From NCBI GenBank assembly GCA_022496805.1, contig CM040104.1, positions 5,865,650 through 5,929,649 of the forward strand: DNA of 64,000 nt, in the 5' to 3' direction. Both the position numbers and the translations under genes were made by a program. How positions within the stretch are numbered: the first letter of the stretch is position 1; every line of letters begins with the position of its first letter. The DNA comes from Pohlia nutans (Eukaryota > Streptophyta > Bryopsida > Bryales > Mniaceae). Below the pieces are notes generated by a model. The model saw only the letters and a program-made list of their open reading frames with translations. It was not told the origin of the DNA and ran no database searches. Shown here one piece after another: positions 1-12,400 of this stretch.

Positions 1-797
1 AGCACCCGTTGCACCTCTAAATTGAGCCAAATCTCAATTTTTATAATTCAAGGCAAAAACTATGGCACTTAATTGCATAAAGCATTTGTACCTAAAAATG
101 ATGTAGAATTCAATTTTAGGTTGCTTTAAACCTTGAAAGTGACAATTGATTGATTGCAGTTTGTTTGATAGGTTTGATTTCATTGCCTACCTTTGACAAT
201 GAGGTGTGAGTTTGAATTGTAGAAAGTTTTGGAACAATAACTTATGTGGAGCATATTCATTTTGGATTTATGGGTGAAGTTGATATATAGGTGTTCATAT
301 TTGGAATCGAATTTGACAGCATCGCCATCGCATGGAGGTTAGAAACAGACTTAAGCATTTATGGCCTCTATATTGGAAGGAGTATTGGAGGCGTTAACTA
401 GCTTGTCAACATCTAGTCCATCGTTTCTCCTTGACCATAAATATGGTATCAAATGGAAAGCATCGATGATCACATGTGAGCATAGTCGGCTCTTATGAGA
501 TATATAATCACTCACTTACGTATTTGAACACCATATGAATTGCTCTCATAAATTGAGAAATCAAAATCATGAAATAAAATTTGGCCATGTTGTTGTACAA
601 AAGGGATTCTAGACTCATGTTTAATTTCACTATGAACGGACTATATTTAGACTTATGATTATCTGAATGAAATTTTAATGTAAAAAAAAACTTTTTGTGA
701 AAAATCCAACGTCATGTCAGGATAAACAACCTTGACGTAGTGTGTGGGTAGTTCTTGAGAGTCACTCAATCCTTTGGAACATGTTAAGTAATAAATA
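1..797. other. AT-rich intergenic sequence, nothing recognised
   Basis: No open frame of useful length with coding character is visible on either strand and no repeat structure stands out. It ends at the TA dinucleotide that borders the next inverted-repeat element. Confidence 0.5.
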
Positions 798-1449
798 CAT
801 CAGGAATTTCCGACCCCACTGATTCTGCACTGATTCAGTGCGTTTATCGTAAAACACTGATTCCGCACGTCATACGTGCATTTAGAAGTGTCGTTACAGT
901 ACGGAAGTGACATGCATTACTAAGATGTCGATGCAGTGTCTTTTCCGTGATTATCAAAAGAGTATTGTTTCCGCACGGAAGTCGTGCTTGACGGAATCCG
1001 TGCGTTAATCGTGTATCTACTTCACATGACTGATAAGACACGGATAACGTGCAGTTTTAGTTAATGCGAATTCAGTATCGTATACGTATCATATTAATGC
1101 CTTTTGTTATATTCGTGCGATTTCAGTATCTATTATAATGCAAATCATTGTCGTACGACATCCGTGTACAATATTTTAATATATATTTTGGAATCTTTTG
1201 GAATCTTTTGGAATCTTTTGGAATATTTCAAAATATTTTATATTATTTTGGAATATTCTGGAATATGTTGAAATATTCCAAGAATCTTCTTTAAATTATA
1301 CTTCCGGTTTAATTTCCCAAAACATTTTTAGATCTACATTTATAGAGTTTAGAAGCAATACACATTAAAATTTCAAAGAAATAACATTTTATATTTTTAG
1401 AATTCAAATTTGGTATTATTGGTTATCATTGTACTTTTCATCATAGGAG

Positions 1450-1987
1450 CAAAAAAAAATAGCTCACAACCACCATGATTTTGGCAAAAAATAAATAAAT
1501 TCAAAATATTATGAAAAAAATCCTAGATATAGAGAACGTCCTGCATAATCTAGTGCAAAAAAAATATTGGAAAAAAAGTTTTTTTCACATAGTTAAAAAC
1601 ATTCAAAGTCCGCTGGAAAAAAAAAAACAGCTCACAGCCCTGAATCCCTGATCTGCCATCACGATTTTGGCAAAAATTTAAAAAATTTAAAAAATTATGA
1701 AAAAAATCCTAGATATAGAAAACGTCCTCCATAATCTAGTGCAAAAAAAAATATTGGAAAAAAAGTTTTTTTCACATAGTTAAAAACATTCAAAGTCCGC
1801 TGAAAAAAAAAAACAGCTCACAGCCCTGAATCCCTGATGTGCCATCACGATTTTGGCAAAAATTTAAAAAATTCAAAAAATTATGAAAAAAATCCTAGAT
1901 ATAGAAAATGTCCTGCATAATCTAGTGCAAAAAAAAATTTGGAAAAAAAGTTTTTTTCACATAGTTAAAAACATTCAAAGTCCGCTG
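1450..1987. repeat. Tandem repeat, 3 units of about 186 bp
   Basis: The phrase CATTCAAAGTCCGCTG recurs at about 1600, 1787 and 1972, giving periods of 187 and 185. Units 2 and 3 are close to identical and contain A-runs, CAGCTCACAGCCCTGAATC and a CCTAGATATAGAAAA block. Unit 1 is more diverged. The array lies inside the 798-2585 element. Confidence 0.85.
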
Positions 1988-2034
1988 AAAAAAGAAGTTC
2001 GATAATTACCAAAAGAGTTCCATTCTATGCATGA

Positions 2035-2200
2035 AGAGTTTGAGGTGGTTTGGTGGTTGGGAACTTGATTGGCAACCGGAAGGTTGAGAGTTCAAATCCC
2101 ACCGTTGGCGGATAGAGCTTGGGAAGCCCAAGCTATGGTGGGCCCCATCGCATGTGCGGGCAATTTCCGTGTAATTGAAGTGGGTAGCAAGGAAAGTAAT
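2035..2200 (+). mobile_element. SINE-like tRNA-derived unit
   Basis: A GAGGTGGTTTGGTGGTTGG stretch (box A-like) is followed about 35 bases later by GAGAGTTCAAATCCC (box B-like), the pol III promoter layout of plant SINEs. No clear poly-A tail or target duplication was found, so this is only a likely call. Confidence 0.4.
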
Positions 2201-2587
2201 TATTTTATATTTTCTATTATTTTGTTTTATTTTATATTTTTTAATAATATTATTTTGATCAAATTTAGATATAAAAAGAAAAGAAAATCTAGATATGGAA
2301 AAGAAGATGTCGCACGAAAAACGCACTGAATCAGTGTAGTTTTAAAGACGATTAAAACACGACATTTGACGACTATAAAGAGTGCTGAATTCATACGTTT
2401 TCAATGGATGTATCAATCGTGTCGAATCAGTACTATATCCGCTTGTACGAACATCGTGTCATATCAGTGTAGTTGCGATGAATGACGCAACGATGCGGAA
2501 TCAGTGCGAAAATCGTACGAACCCTTGAAATATCGGAAATCGCACTGAATCAGTGCAGAATCAGTGGGGTCTGAAATTCCTGATGTA

Positions 2588-3335
2588 GGGCGGTAGGCAT
2601 TGTGTGCAACTACATCTGTATTGACGAAAGGAAAGAGATTGTTCGGGATATGTGATCTTGTGAAGGTTTATGCAATGCAATAACTGAGTTTCATTCTTTT
2701 TTAAGAGTATGAATTTCAAGGAATGAAAACCTCATTTCATGTCCTCTGAGGGTGAAAACCTCAAAAGTCATTAATGTCATTTATCTTTTTCTTTGAGGGC
2801 AAGAATCTCAAAAGTCGTAACTGCCATTCATCCCCTTCTTTCAAGGCTTGTTAAACAACAAATTTGATACTTTGACTTGTCAATTTTTACAAGGTAAAAA
2901 ATCTTTTCTTAATTTTCTTATTCACACATCATTTATGGATTTGACAGTATATGTATGCATTCCTAAAATATTTATTGTACATCATAATTCAAAATCTAAA
3001 TTTAATGATTAAGAGTCAATGAAAAATATTTATTACCTTTGTCCTAGATGTAACTAGCTAGGCGACTAGTTATTGAACCGATGAGACATTAGAGAAAGTT
3101 TGAACCCTTTCAGGTTATGACTTTTATGACATGTCATTTATGATCCATATAAAATCTTCTAACGTGTCACTCAGTCTCTTAATTGATGCTCCTAATTAAG
3201 GCTTTATGGTTCCAAGAAAACCTTGATTAAGTGAAGAAATTATGACATCCTAATTATGGCTTTATGGTCACCAAGAAAATCTTGGCTAAGCTAAGTGATT
3301 ATGGCACTAAGTAGTGTAAATGAATCTTTTTCATC
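2588..3335. other. Intergenic, nothing recognised
   Basis: AT-rich sequence with short local repeats (the phrase GGCTTTATGGT occurs twice near 3200-3270). No coding or RNA gene is supported. Confidence 0.45.
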
Positions 3336-3913
3336 TTAACCCCTAACTGCCTAAGCGTTCATTTTTTGGACGATGTACAGATTTCATCCATAAATTTTCA
3401 TCTGTCATGCACTTTTAGCAGTGTGGAATTTTTACTGTAGATTCTATGGGAAGTTAGCTTCATGCATATATGATCTGATTAGAAAGGGGATGATTTGTGA
3501 AATTTTTATGCCTCATTTCATGTTGTAGTGATTCACCCAAAATAATGAAGATTTCAGTGTAAAAGTGCTCTAAAAAAAAGTCAACTCATGTAATTAAGCA
3601 ACCAAAAAATCTCCAAAAATCACTACATTTAGAGTATTACATTTCAACCAATCACAAAAATTTTCATCCATAGATTGTCAATATCTTATTCGTAATTGAA
3701 TTACAAAATAATTTTGAATTTCACGTTTCAAATTTTATACAAAATTATTGGTAATAGCAATCATAGATCTAATCGTATGGATAGAATCTAAAATTCATAA
3801 TGTACAACTTTCATTCATATATCAAGTTCAAAATATCCCTCTAAGTTGCATTTTATAATGCATCTTTGCAAAACTGCCGAATTTGGAGAGGGCTCTAGGC
3901 ATTTAGGGGTTAA
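3336..3913. mobile_element. TTAA-flanked MITE, copy A (piggyBac-like)
   Basis: It begins TTAACCCCTAACTGCCTAAG and ends with the reverse complement of TTAACCCCTAAATGCCTAGA, so it has terminal inverted repeats of about 20 bases starting at the TTAA target. It is 578 bp long with no coding frame. The interior carries TGGACGATGTACAG followed by TTTCATCC. TTAA target duplication plus a CCC-type terminus is the known signature of the piggyBac superfamily. Copy B at 4280-4856 is the same sequence in reverse. Confidence 0.75.
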
Positions 3914-4279
3914 CTTATGTGGAGTAAGTCATCATAGTTAAAAGCCTAAGTCCGATTAACCCACCATGTATTACATACAATGTGTGTGATTCCCCTACTA
4001 ACATTCTTTAGCAGACCTAGCTCATCTACCATTGGCATTTTAGAGAATGCATGTAAGATCTACATTACCAAACTAAAATAATCTATATGAAGCTGATGGT
4101 AAATCCAATGGGAACCAAGGACTCCCAATTTTTATAAAAGCACTACATGTTGATCAAAGCATGTACCAAAACCTTGTTGGCTTTGATCAATGTCCCCTCA
4201 TAGGCCATTCAAGAACGGCATTTTTACCTCTTTATTCCTCTCCATTGTCTATGTATAGAACAACACCTAAGGCATTGCA

Positions 4280-4856
4280 TTAACCTCTAAATGCCTAGAG
4301 CTCTCTCCAAATCCTGCAGTTTTGCAAAGATGCATTATAAAATGCAACTAAAAGGGATATTTTGAACTTGATATATGAATAAAAGTTGTACATTATGAAT
4401 TTTAGATTCTATCCATACGGTTAGATCTATGATTGCTATCATCAATAATTTTGTATAAAATTTGAAATGTGAAATTCAAAATTATTTTGTTATTCAATTA
4501 CAAATAAGATATTGACAATCTACAGATGAATTTTTTTGTGATTGGTTGAAATGTAATACTCTAAGTGTAGTGATTTTTGAAGATTTTTTGGTTGCTTAAT
4601 TTTATGAGTTGACTTTTTTTAGAGCACTTTTACACTAAAATCTTCAAAATTTTGGGTGAATCACTACAACTTGAAACGAGGCATAAAAATTTCACAAATC
4701 ATCCCCTTCTTAATCGGATCACATATGCATGAAGCTAACTTCCTATAGAATCTACGGTAAAAATTCCACATTGCAAAAAGTGCATGACGGATGAGAAAAA
4801 ATGGATGAAATCTGTACATCGTCCAAAAAATGGATGCTTAGGCAGTTAGGGGTTAA
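4280..4856. mobile_element. TTAA-flanked MITE, copy B (inverse of copy A)
   Basis: 577 bp. Its right end, read on the other strand, is TTAACCCCTAACTGCCTAAG, and its left end is TTAACCTCTAAATGCCTAGA. It aligns over its length with copy A in inverted orientation, so A, a 366-bp spacer and B form a large inverted repeat. Confidence 0.75.
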
Positions 4857-5150
4857 TACCTCCTTCCCGCGGGGGTGCACTCTTTATTAAACCTTGGAAT
4901 CACATGCGTTCATGACCCCCTTTAAAATACCAATTGTATACGTTAGAATATTCTTATATTTGTTCATGTATATGTGTATAATGTAAATATACAACCCTAT
5001 TTTTAGCCCTAAACATGCTTTTTGTATGTATACATAGTATGATAGTGTTTAAATTAATCCCCCTCTTGTGCACTCACGTGATTCCTCACACACATAAAGA
5101 TGACAAAAACCCCGGGTCCCTCCCCCTCCACCCCCCAATTCTAGTAGTGT

Positions 5151-5225
5151 GACATTCACATGACTCATATGACATTCATATGACTCATATGACATTCATA
5201 TGACTCATATGACATTCATAAGATT
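5151..5225. repeat. Minisatellite of about 21-bp units
   Basis: GACATTCATATGACTCATAT is repeated nearly perfectly three to four times. Confidence 0.85.
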
Positions 5226-5639
5226 CTTATAAGTCATACCAATTATATCCAACCTCCCTTACGTGGAGATAGGAGAAAAAGCCCTATGTAGTGCAGTACA
5301 AAAGAAAAAGAAATCCATTGAACTATGAGATCCCTTGTACCTCCTCCTTTGGATGTTGAAGAGGGTTTATACTTCTCTAAATGTATTTTAGTATTAGCAC
5401 ATGTCAATCATTAGTGGAAATTTGAGATTGGAGAAAATTGAGCCTATGCACATTTTCATTTATCAATGAACAAAGTTAACACATTTGGAGCAAAAACATT
5501 TTTGTTTGTTTTCAAAGTCTTTATGAGGCATCAATCAAAAGCAATTGTAAGCAAATGGATGCTTTATTTCCATTGCAAGACAATAGATTACAACATACAT
5601 AGTGAAGCAAAGGGTACAAATTTGCACACTACACCTTCA

Positions 5640-5790
5640 CGTAGTTGTTGTTCAAGAGTACTCCCCAACATCGAGGTGGCACAAACCTTCTTTGACCTGC
5701 CGTCGACAAGAGTCGAATCACAGACCTCAGTGATGCTACCAGAGTACCATAGGAGACCACCACCTACGTCCCCTAGGGTAGTTTAAGGTC
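5640..5790 (-). mobile_element. Possible SINE-like unit, reverse orientation
   Basis: On the minus strand, GTAGGTGGTGGTCTCC is followed about 40 bases later by GGTCTGTGATTCGACTC, a box A/box B-like pair. No tail or target duplication was identified. Confidence 0.3.
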
Positions 5791-8046
5791 AATATTGGAC
5801 CTACTACAATAAACTTTTAAAAGTAGAACATTATATTTAAAATTAATCGCAACCCTTGGCTTTTCTACTTTCACATACACTTGCATGTGTGCTAAGGAGG
5901 TTGCCTTGATGAGCAATTCAAAGCCATATTTGGCAAACATTATGTGAGGTTCTCACATCACAAGTTGTGAGCCACAACCATTTCCAAGCAAGACTACAAA
6001 GTGTGAGCATATCAACAAAAACTCGATGGCCGACATATTTCCAAGATTGAAATGATATGAAGAAACCTCTTGACCTTCAGCTGCATTCTTCACATGCTCT
6101 TTGAGAATTTGAATATAAGCAAACCCATACATTCAATTACGTTATTTCAAAGGGTCTGGAATTCACACTCTTTGTTTGTTGCCTTCGGTTCACCACCATT
6201 TTTGAAGTCGTAAACTTTGAACTCACACATGGCTTTCAATCTGAAGATGAATTTGTGACCTTTGACAAGGCCATTGTCAACAACAATTTTTTTCTGTCCA
6301 CCACAAAAGTAAGCTTGTGCCCCATGAGCAACACCTAGGGCAATTTGGATTCTCTATGTTTTGTTGGCCGTTTCTAAGACCACAAACCGTTGAAACTTGT
6401 CTCCATGTGCTTGTTGGAAGCATTTGGGAATATCCTAAAGAATACATTATGCATAGAAAGATTTTATTAATACAAAAACATAAGGTGTTAAACAAGAGCT
6501 AGAGCCAACTCAAGAAATTTTCTACAAGTAGGGAAACAATAGGAACAAAGAATGTTATGCCTTGAAGTGATATTGTTAGGTATAGATCAAGAGTAGACCT
6601 TGCTATCCACGTTCTTGAGGCATAGATATACAGATAAGCTACTCTTAGCAGACTCTTCATTCACAATGCTCATAGGATCAAGATTATATATACTAGATCG
6701 TTCAATTATTAGGTGTGATTATCTTTATGTCAAAACCTGACCTAGCCTTGCATTTGGTACAATTTGTTTGAATTCATATAATAAAAGAATAGAGAAATTG
6801 CAACTGTGGATGGTTAGAAAGATGAAGAACAAACCAATTGACAAGTTCTACTATTGGAATTTATTTTTCCTGCGTGAAGTCCTTTCACAAAAGAGAGCCC
6901 CCTCAGTAAGTCCTCAATTACTTCATCATGATTCTTGGCATTGTAGTGAACTTTAGAATTCTCCATGGTCTTTTGTGTCTACACAAAAATAAACATAACA
7001 TGGGTGGTTACAATATGAGCTTATGATGTAAGTGACGCAATTTTTACTTGCTGGCATGCTTACAATTGTGAGATTCTCACCAAAATAATTATCTTAAATT
7101 ATCCACAAATTGAAACCATAAGATTTTGCAACCGCCTTTTAAACAGACATGATTCAAATCCTCACTCCAAAGTTTGTTGCAAATGTTGGAGCATATACTT
7201 ATACTCTCACACCCCTAATTCCTTAAAATAATTAGAACATATAAGGATGGCTATCCCAATCAAACCATCTAGTTGTGAACAATGTAGATATGCGTAGATT
7301 GACATGCAGATTGGACCCCATATAGAATTGATCTTCAGGGTTTAATTAATGACGAATGATAGAATTGCTCCAATGTATTTGTGTATAACTCTAAAAATTG
7401 TATCTTTAACTATTTTTTGCAATTTTGATGGTAATAGGTTTTAAATGGTTTGTATGACAATGAAAAAATGCTCATGCTGTATGAGCTTGAAAAACCAAAC
7501 ACTAGAATCCTTGTTGAGTGATTTCAAAAATGGCTACAAGATTGAGTATTTGCAATGGTCAAAGTTGAAATTCAATAGATTTATGCTTTAACTCAGAAAA
7601 AAATTCAAAACTTTAACATGATTCCAATATAATTGACGAGAAAATTCAAACATGTTGATATTCTTTTGAGTTAAAAGATAACTCTAACTACTTATAAACA
7701 ACAATTGATTTTAATTTAGAATTCTCTTCACACTATGCAACATATTGTATACCACAACTTTTAGATTTACAATTATAGACTTTATTCACATGAATATGAT
7801 ATGACTTTTTGAATGAAAAAGATCATCAAACATGCTCAATTTTGTTAATCATTGTATTACAACATTTTCCTAAATATTACAATTGCAAAAAATGACAATC
7901 CGCAAAGATGACAAAAACAAGCCCTCAAGTCTAATTACGTATATACTTGCGACACTCAAGTCCTCACAAAAATGATACAAGTACTATTTCTTCCCTATAT
8001 ATGCACCCTAAATTTTTCCACAAACTAAGAAAAATAAATTCCCTGC

Positions 8047-8630
8047 TTAACCCTAAACGTACCAGGGTGTTCCTAGAATTGACGATTTGAGAAAAATCAT
8101 GATAAAGTACTAATCCAAAGAATAGTTTGGAATTGATATACAGATGAAAGTTAAAGATTTTAAATTTTAGATTCCATCGATACGGTCCAATTCACCAATA
8201 CTATCACCAATATTTTATTATAAAATTTGAAAGTTAAAATTCAAAATTCCTTCTAAATTTGATTGCAAACAAAACACTAACATTTTGAATAATTTTTTTT
8301 GGAATGGATTTGAAATGAAATACTCCTAACGTAATTCTTTGAAATTTTTGTGCTAATTAAATCTATAACCTCATTTTTTCAAGGCCACATTTGAACTATA
8401 GTCAATGCAATTTTGGCTTGGTCAACAACTTGACATACTTCTACATTTGTAATTTTAGAAAAATATGTACTCTAGTATCACCAAATCCAACCATTGGATA
8501 TGATAACAACTTTATGAAGTATCTCCAAAAAGATAGATGACTTTCATCCAAGCATTGATCCAAGCAACGCAGGGTGAGTTTGAATCTATTAGTCATCCAG
8601 AAACTGGACGTTGTGATGTTTAAGGGTTAA
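8047..8630. mobile_element. TTAA-flanked MITE, copy C
   Basis: 584 bp from TTAACCCTAAACGTACC to GATGTTTAAGGGTTAA. Read in reverse, the right half matches the element at 48007-48336 (ACTGGATGA..., CTTTCATCCAAG), so these two form one subfamily of different length. Confidence 0.65.
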
Positions 8631-9438
8631 ACTGAAGCAACTCTTTAAAGTTCAAAAAAAATTGGCTAAAATATTCTTTTGAACCATTTCATTCACAAAC
8701 AGGGCAAAAAGCAGATTTCATGAGATTTTCAAGTTTTTTCCTTGAAAATTTTCACTGTATTACATTGTAAGCTATTCTAAAATAGGAAAAATTTGCAATT
8801 CATTTAAGAGATTGCTCAACACCTTCACCAAACTCCACCCTAGCCTGCAAATTGGTTCACACTTTGACCAAATCTGCAAGTCTTACAAGAATTTGTGAAG
8901 TCTTTTCCTATGTAAGCTTCCTACCCACAATATAATGATCAATTTATAAATGAGGACAAGGCTCGCCTCTCAACGAAAATAAATTAGCACACCTCAACTT
9001 CATTGTCCAAGTAATGTTCCGAAACTAACCAAAGAAAGAATTGGAGGACCTTGCAAATAAGAATCCCAAACTCCGAGGTCTTCATTAAGGTAGGAACACC
9101 CAAAATTACCAAGGATCCAAAAGCGCCACTAGATCATATGTGTAGCTGGTATGCATCTCCTTAATCAATATGTACCTATGATCAAAGAAGCGATTTAAGA
9201 ACGTTTAGCACTAAAGATTTGACCCTTCATAACTTTAGCATACATTCATTTAATCAATATGTACTTATAATTGAGAATACAGTTTTAAGACATTTCCCAA
9301 TGAAACTTTCACAGTTCATAACTTTTGCATGCGATATCCAAATAATGAATTCTTTGGTATGTTAGAATCCTCATTCATTCACCAACAACATGATATAAGA
9401 TTTGTGACCATGGAGTGGTGGTTTTGGGTGGCCCAACC
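8631..9438. other. 3' flank of the GH36 gene, nothing else recognised
   Basis: AT-rich sequence downstream of the minus-strand GH36 gene. It presumably holds that gene's 3' UTR and polyadenylation site, which I cannot place. Confidence 0.4.
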
Positions 9439-12400
9439 TTAGAAGCTCATGTGGACAGTCCACAGGTGGCCTTCTTCTTCTGCCTGAGGAAGAGACACTG
9501 TAACAAGGCCCGAGTTGTGGTCGTAGCTGAAGGGGAGGTCTGTGGAGTTAATACCAGTGGCATTCAGGATGCAGGCAGCCTGCGGTTGTCGGGATGCGTA
9601 GACCCCAAATATCCCACATCCAAGCACTTGCATGGTCACAGATTTGCCATTTGTATCATAATGGAGGTTTCCTCTCAATGCTCCCCCACAGTTGAACATC
9701 TTGATCAGCCCCAGTGGCGCAAAGGAAAGCTCGTCATCCAAATGCTGCACCGTCACAAATCCAGTCAGAGAACTATTTATGTGCCAGCATCTTTTAAGAG
9801 TCAGTCTGATTGTTCAAGGTCCCACATCCCTGCCCGTTGATCAACCAAATCCAGTCGCAAGACACAAAATATACAGGCAGAAAATACTAGTGTTGTACAG
9901 TTCTTTTGTTCCAGATTGGTATTTCTACATACAGATATACTATACTTATTTACTATACATGTATATTATATTATTTACTATCTGCGTTTAAATACCAATA
10001 TACTATACATGGGTCATGCTCAACATACCAGTACAATACTGGGAAGAAGCCCACATCAAAAGACCCAAGGTTCTTGCAGAAAATTCATGCAAGGTACTTG
10101 CAAAGAGCAGACGCATAAATTCTGGAGCAGTCCGGACCTCTCACTCTTCTCCAATGTAGACTCAAATTGACAACACATTAAATCACTATAGAGAACCATC
10201 ACATCAAACAATCACATATCATAAAAACGTTTAATAAATCTTTTCTAATAAGAGTTTTAATTCATAAAAAATACATTTCTCCATTATTGGCAATTTATGG
10301 ACTGTTATTAATAAAGCACATTCATGAAATCTATGCTTCATGGATGCACATGTATGGACCAGTGTTGGGACGGGTATAAGCGGAGGTATTGCAAATCTAA
10401 ATCCATCATAAATTTGAGATATCCATACCCATGAGTCCAGACAGAGGGAGTATAAAGCATAAGTAGAAAGCATATATATTAGATGGGGGAGTCCTGATTC
10501 AAACCTTCACAGGCGCAACTGTGAAGAGCTCATACTCCAGCTTCCGCAACGTAATGGGCAGCGCAGCACGGCGAGGTATTCTGATAAGCTTGGAGGACCG
10601 GTGGCTGAGGACAACACAATCATCATCCCAGCCATCGGGTGCTGCGTCAACCAGGCGCTCAATGTCCGCCGCACAGACACTGCCTGAGATGGCCTCTGGG
10701 TTGAGATCATGGATCATGTTCTTTTTTACCACTTTGCACCACCCTGCTCCTTGGCAATTGAAGATGCCTATCACTCCTCCATACTTGTTCATGTTCCAAA
10801 TCTTCAGCAGGCTACACACACCCATGTATATTAAGGTAACTGCACCTCATAAGTCACACTGAATATAATTACTAATATTAAAATGATCCAATTTTAAATA
10901 TGCTTATTTACAAATCAAAGACTGAGGATTCCAACACACCAAATGATGATCACTCCCTAGATGTCCTCTAGCTTAGACATTTAATACATTTGAGTTATCA
11001 CAAAAAATCTGTGCACAGCTTTCTGGGACTGGAAAGCACTGTGCAGAAATTTGGCAAAACATTATTCTCAAAGTTTGCACTATCATGACTGATCCATGAT
11101 GTGCGAAATTGTGCACTAGAATTGTAGAAAACTGTGCACAGGTAGTAGAAGAGCAATTTGACAGATGTCGAATTATTTTGTGTTACTGTACTGTGTGAAT
11201 ATATCTACCATATCTTCAGCACAATGCAATAAATTGGAAAATTTCAATGTTTACCTTGTACCATCCCTAGTAGGATCAGAAAAGAGGCAGTCACGAGTAG
11301 GGCGGCCTGGAAGTAGAGCTCGTAGTACTGTTCCATCAGGCAACACCAATTTCTTCAAGAGATCAAAATCGTGGCTTCCAGGTTCGTCACTGCACCCGCA
11401 TCCATTAAATTCAGTGCCAATGAACAGGTAGAACCAACCTCTACTTACAGATTGACTAATCAAAAGTGGTGCTTGACCGGTTGAATTTCCAAACCTCAAG
11501 GAAAAATAACAAATTTCATGTACAAATTGTCAATATCTTATTCGTCATTGAACTACAAATGAATTTTGAATTTTAAGTTTCAAATTTTATACAAAAATAT
11601 TGGTGATAGTAATCATTGATTTAAATGTATGGGTAGAATCCAAAATTCATAATGTAAAACTTTTATTCATACATCAAGTTCAAAATGTCCGTCTTAGTTA
11701 CATTTCATAAGACATCTTTGAAATTCTCCAAATTTGGATAGGGGTGAGGACATTTAGGGGTTAACCCTTAAGCGTTCACACTACATTTACCCGGTCAAAC
11801 CTCATCAATTCCTCACATTTTAAAATACATTATACTTTTTTGATATTTTCGTCATATAATTTATTGTTAAACCGATTTACATTGATTTTTTCATAATTAT
11901 TTAAATAAAAATGAAATTTATAAGATTTTTCAAAGTAATTCTCTTGTAATAGTCATAGTAATTTCAAAAATGCCTGAAATAGTATGAAATGTTTAGGAAA
12001 AAAGTAAATAATAGTGATGAACAACAAGGTGTAGATGGCATGCTTCTCAAGCTAACATTAAAAGAAATTCAATTGAAAAACGTCTTCAGCAGTGCATATT
12101 GGAATTTTAGGGTTCTTAGCTTTAAAGTGCTGTAAATAATGCAATTTTAACAATTCTGAAGAACAGTAAATTGGACTAGAAAGTAGAAGATAGCTCCCAC
12201 GCTTTCTTAGTTGGGACTGTTATCATTCGAATTTAGGAACTAGGTGAAAATCAACATATGCCTGAAAAACGATCAAACATGGCCCCACGGGGCTACTTGC
12301 ACAGTTAGGGGTTAAGTTATACAAGTAAACACTAACTCTTGAAACAGGTTGAGTACTCTACCTGACATAAATTGCACATCCTCCGACAGCACGGCAAGCT

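Larger units (their letters stand above)
798..2585. mobile_element. 1.8-kb non-autonomous TIR element flanked by TA
   Basis: The ends are inverted copies over about 45 bases: the left end reads CATCAGGAATTTCCGACC and the right end is its reverse complement with few differences (2540-2585). Both sides are bordered by TA (796-797 and 2586-2587). Just inside each end lie many short CACTGATTC / CCGCAC / GTGCG motifs in both orientations, as in sub-terminal transposase-binding arrays. There is no transposase frame. The interior holds GGAATCTTTT repeats (about 1190-1270), a tandem array (1450-1987) and a tRNA-like SINE head (about 2035-2110). TA flanks fit a Tc1/mariner-type target, but the sub-terminal repeat style also resembles CACTA elements, so the superfamily is left open. 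Confidence 0.75.
4857..8046. other. Intergenic, no supported gene
   Basis: About 3.2 kb of AT-rich sequence. It holds the minisatellite at 5151-5225 and a possible reverse-oriented SINE (5640-5790). A stretch at 7060-7190 resembles part of the 39.2-39.4 kb element (shared ATTGAAACCA...TTTTGCAACC). Open frames are short and lack coding character. Confidence 0.5.

Noticed and set aside
1450..1987. CRISPR-like repeat array
   Set aside because: The long, near-identical contiguous units are tandem repeats without unique spacers, in a eukaryotic mobile element.
5466..5786. 106-codon plus-strand open frame
   Set aside because: The 3' half overlaps a tRNA/SINE-like sequence and the codon usage is not gene-like.
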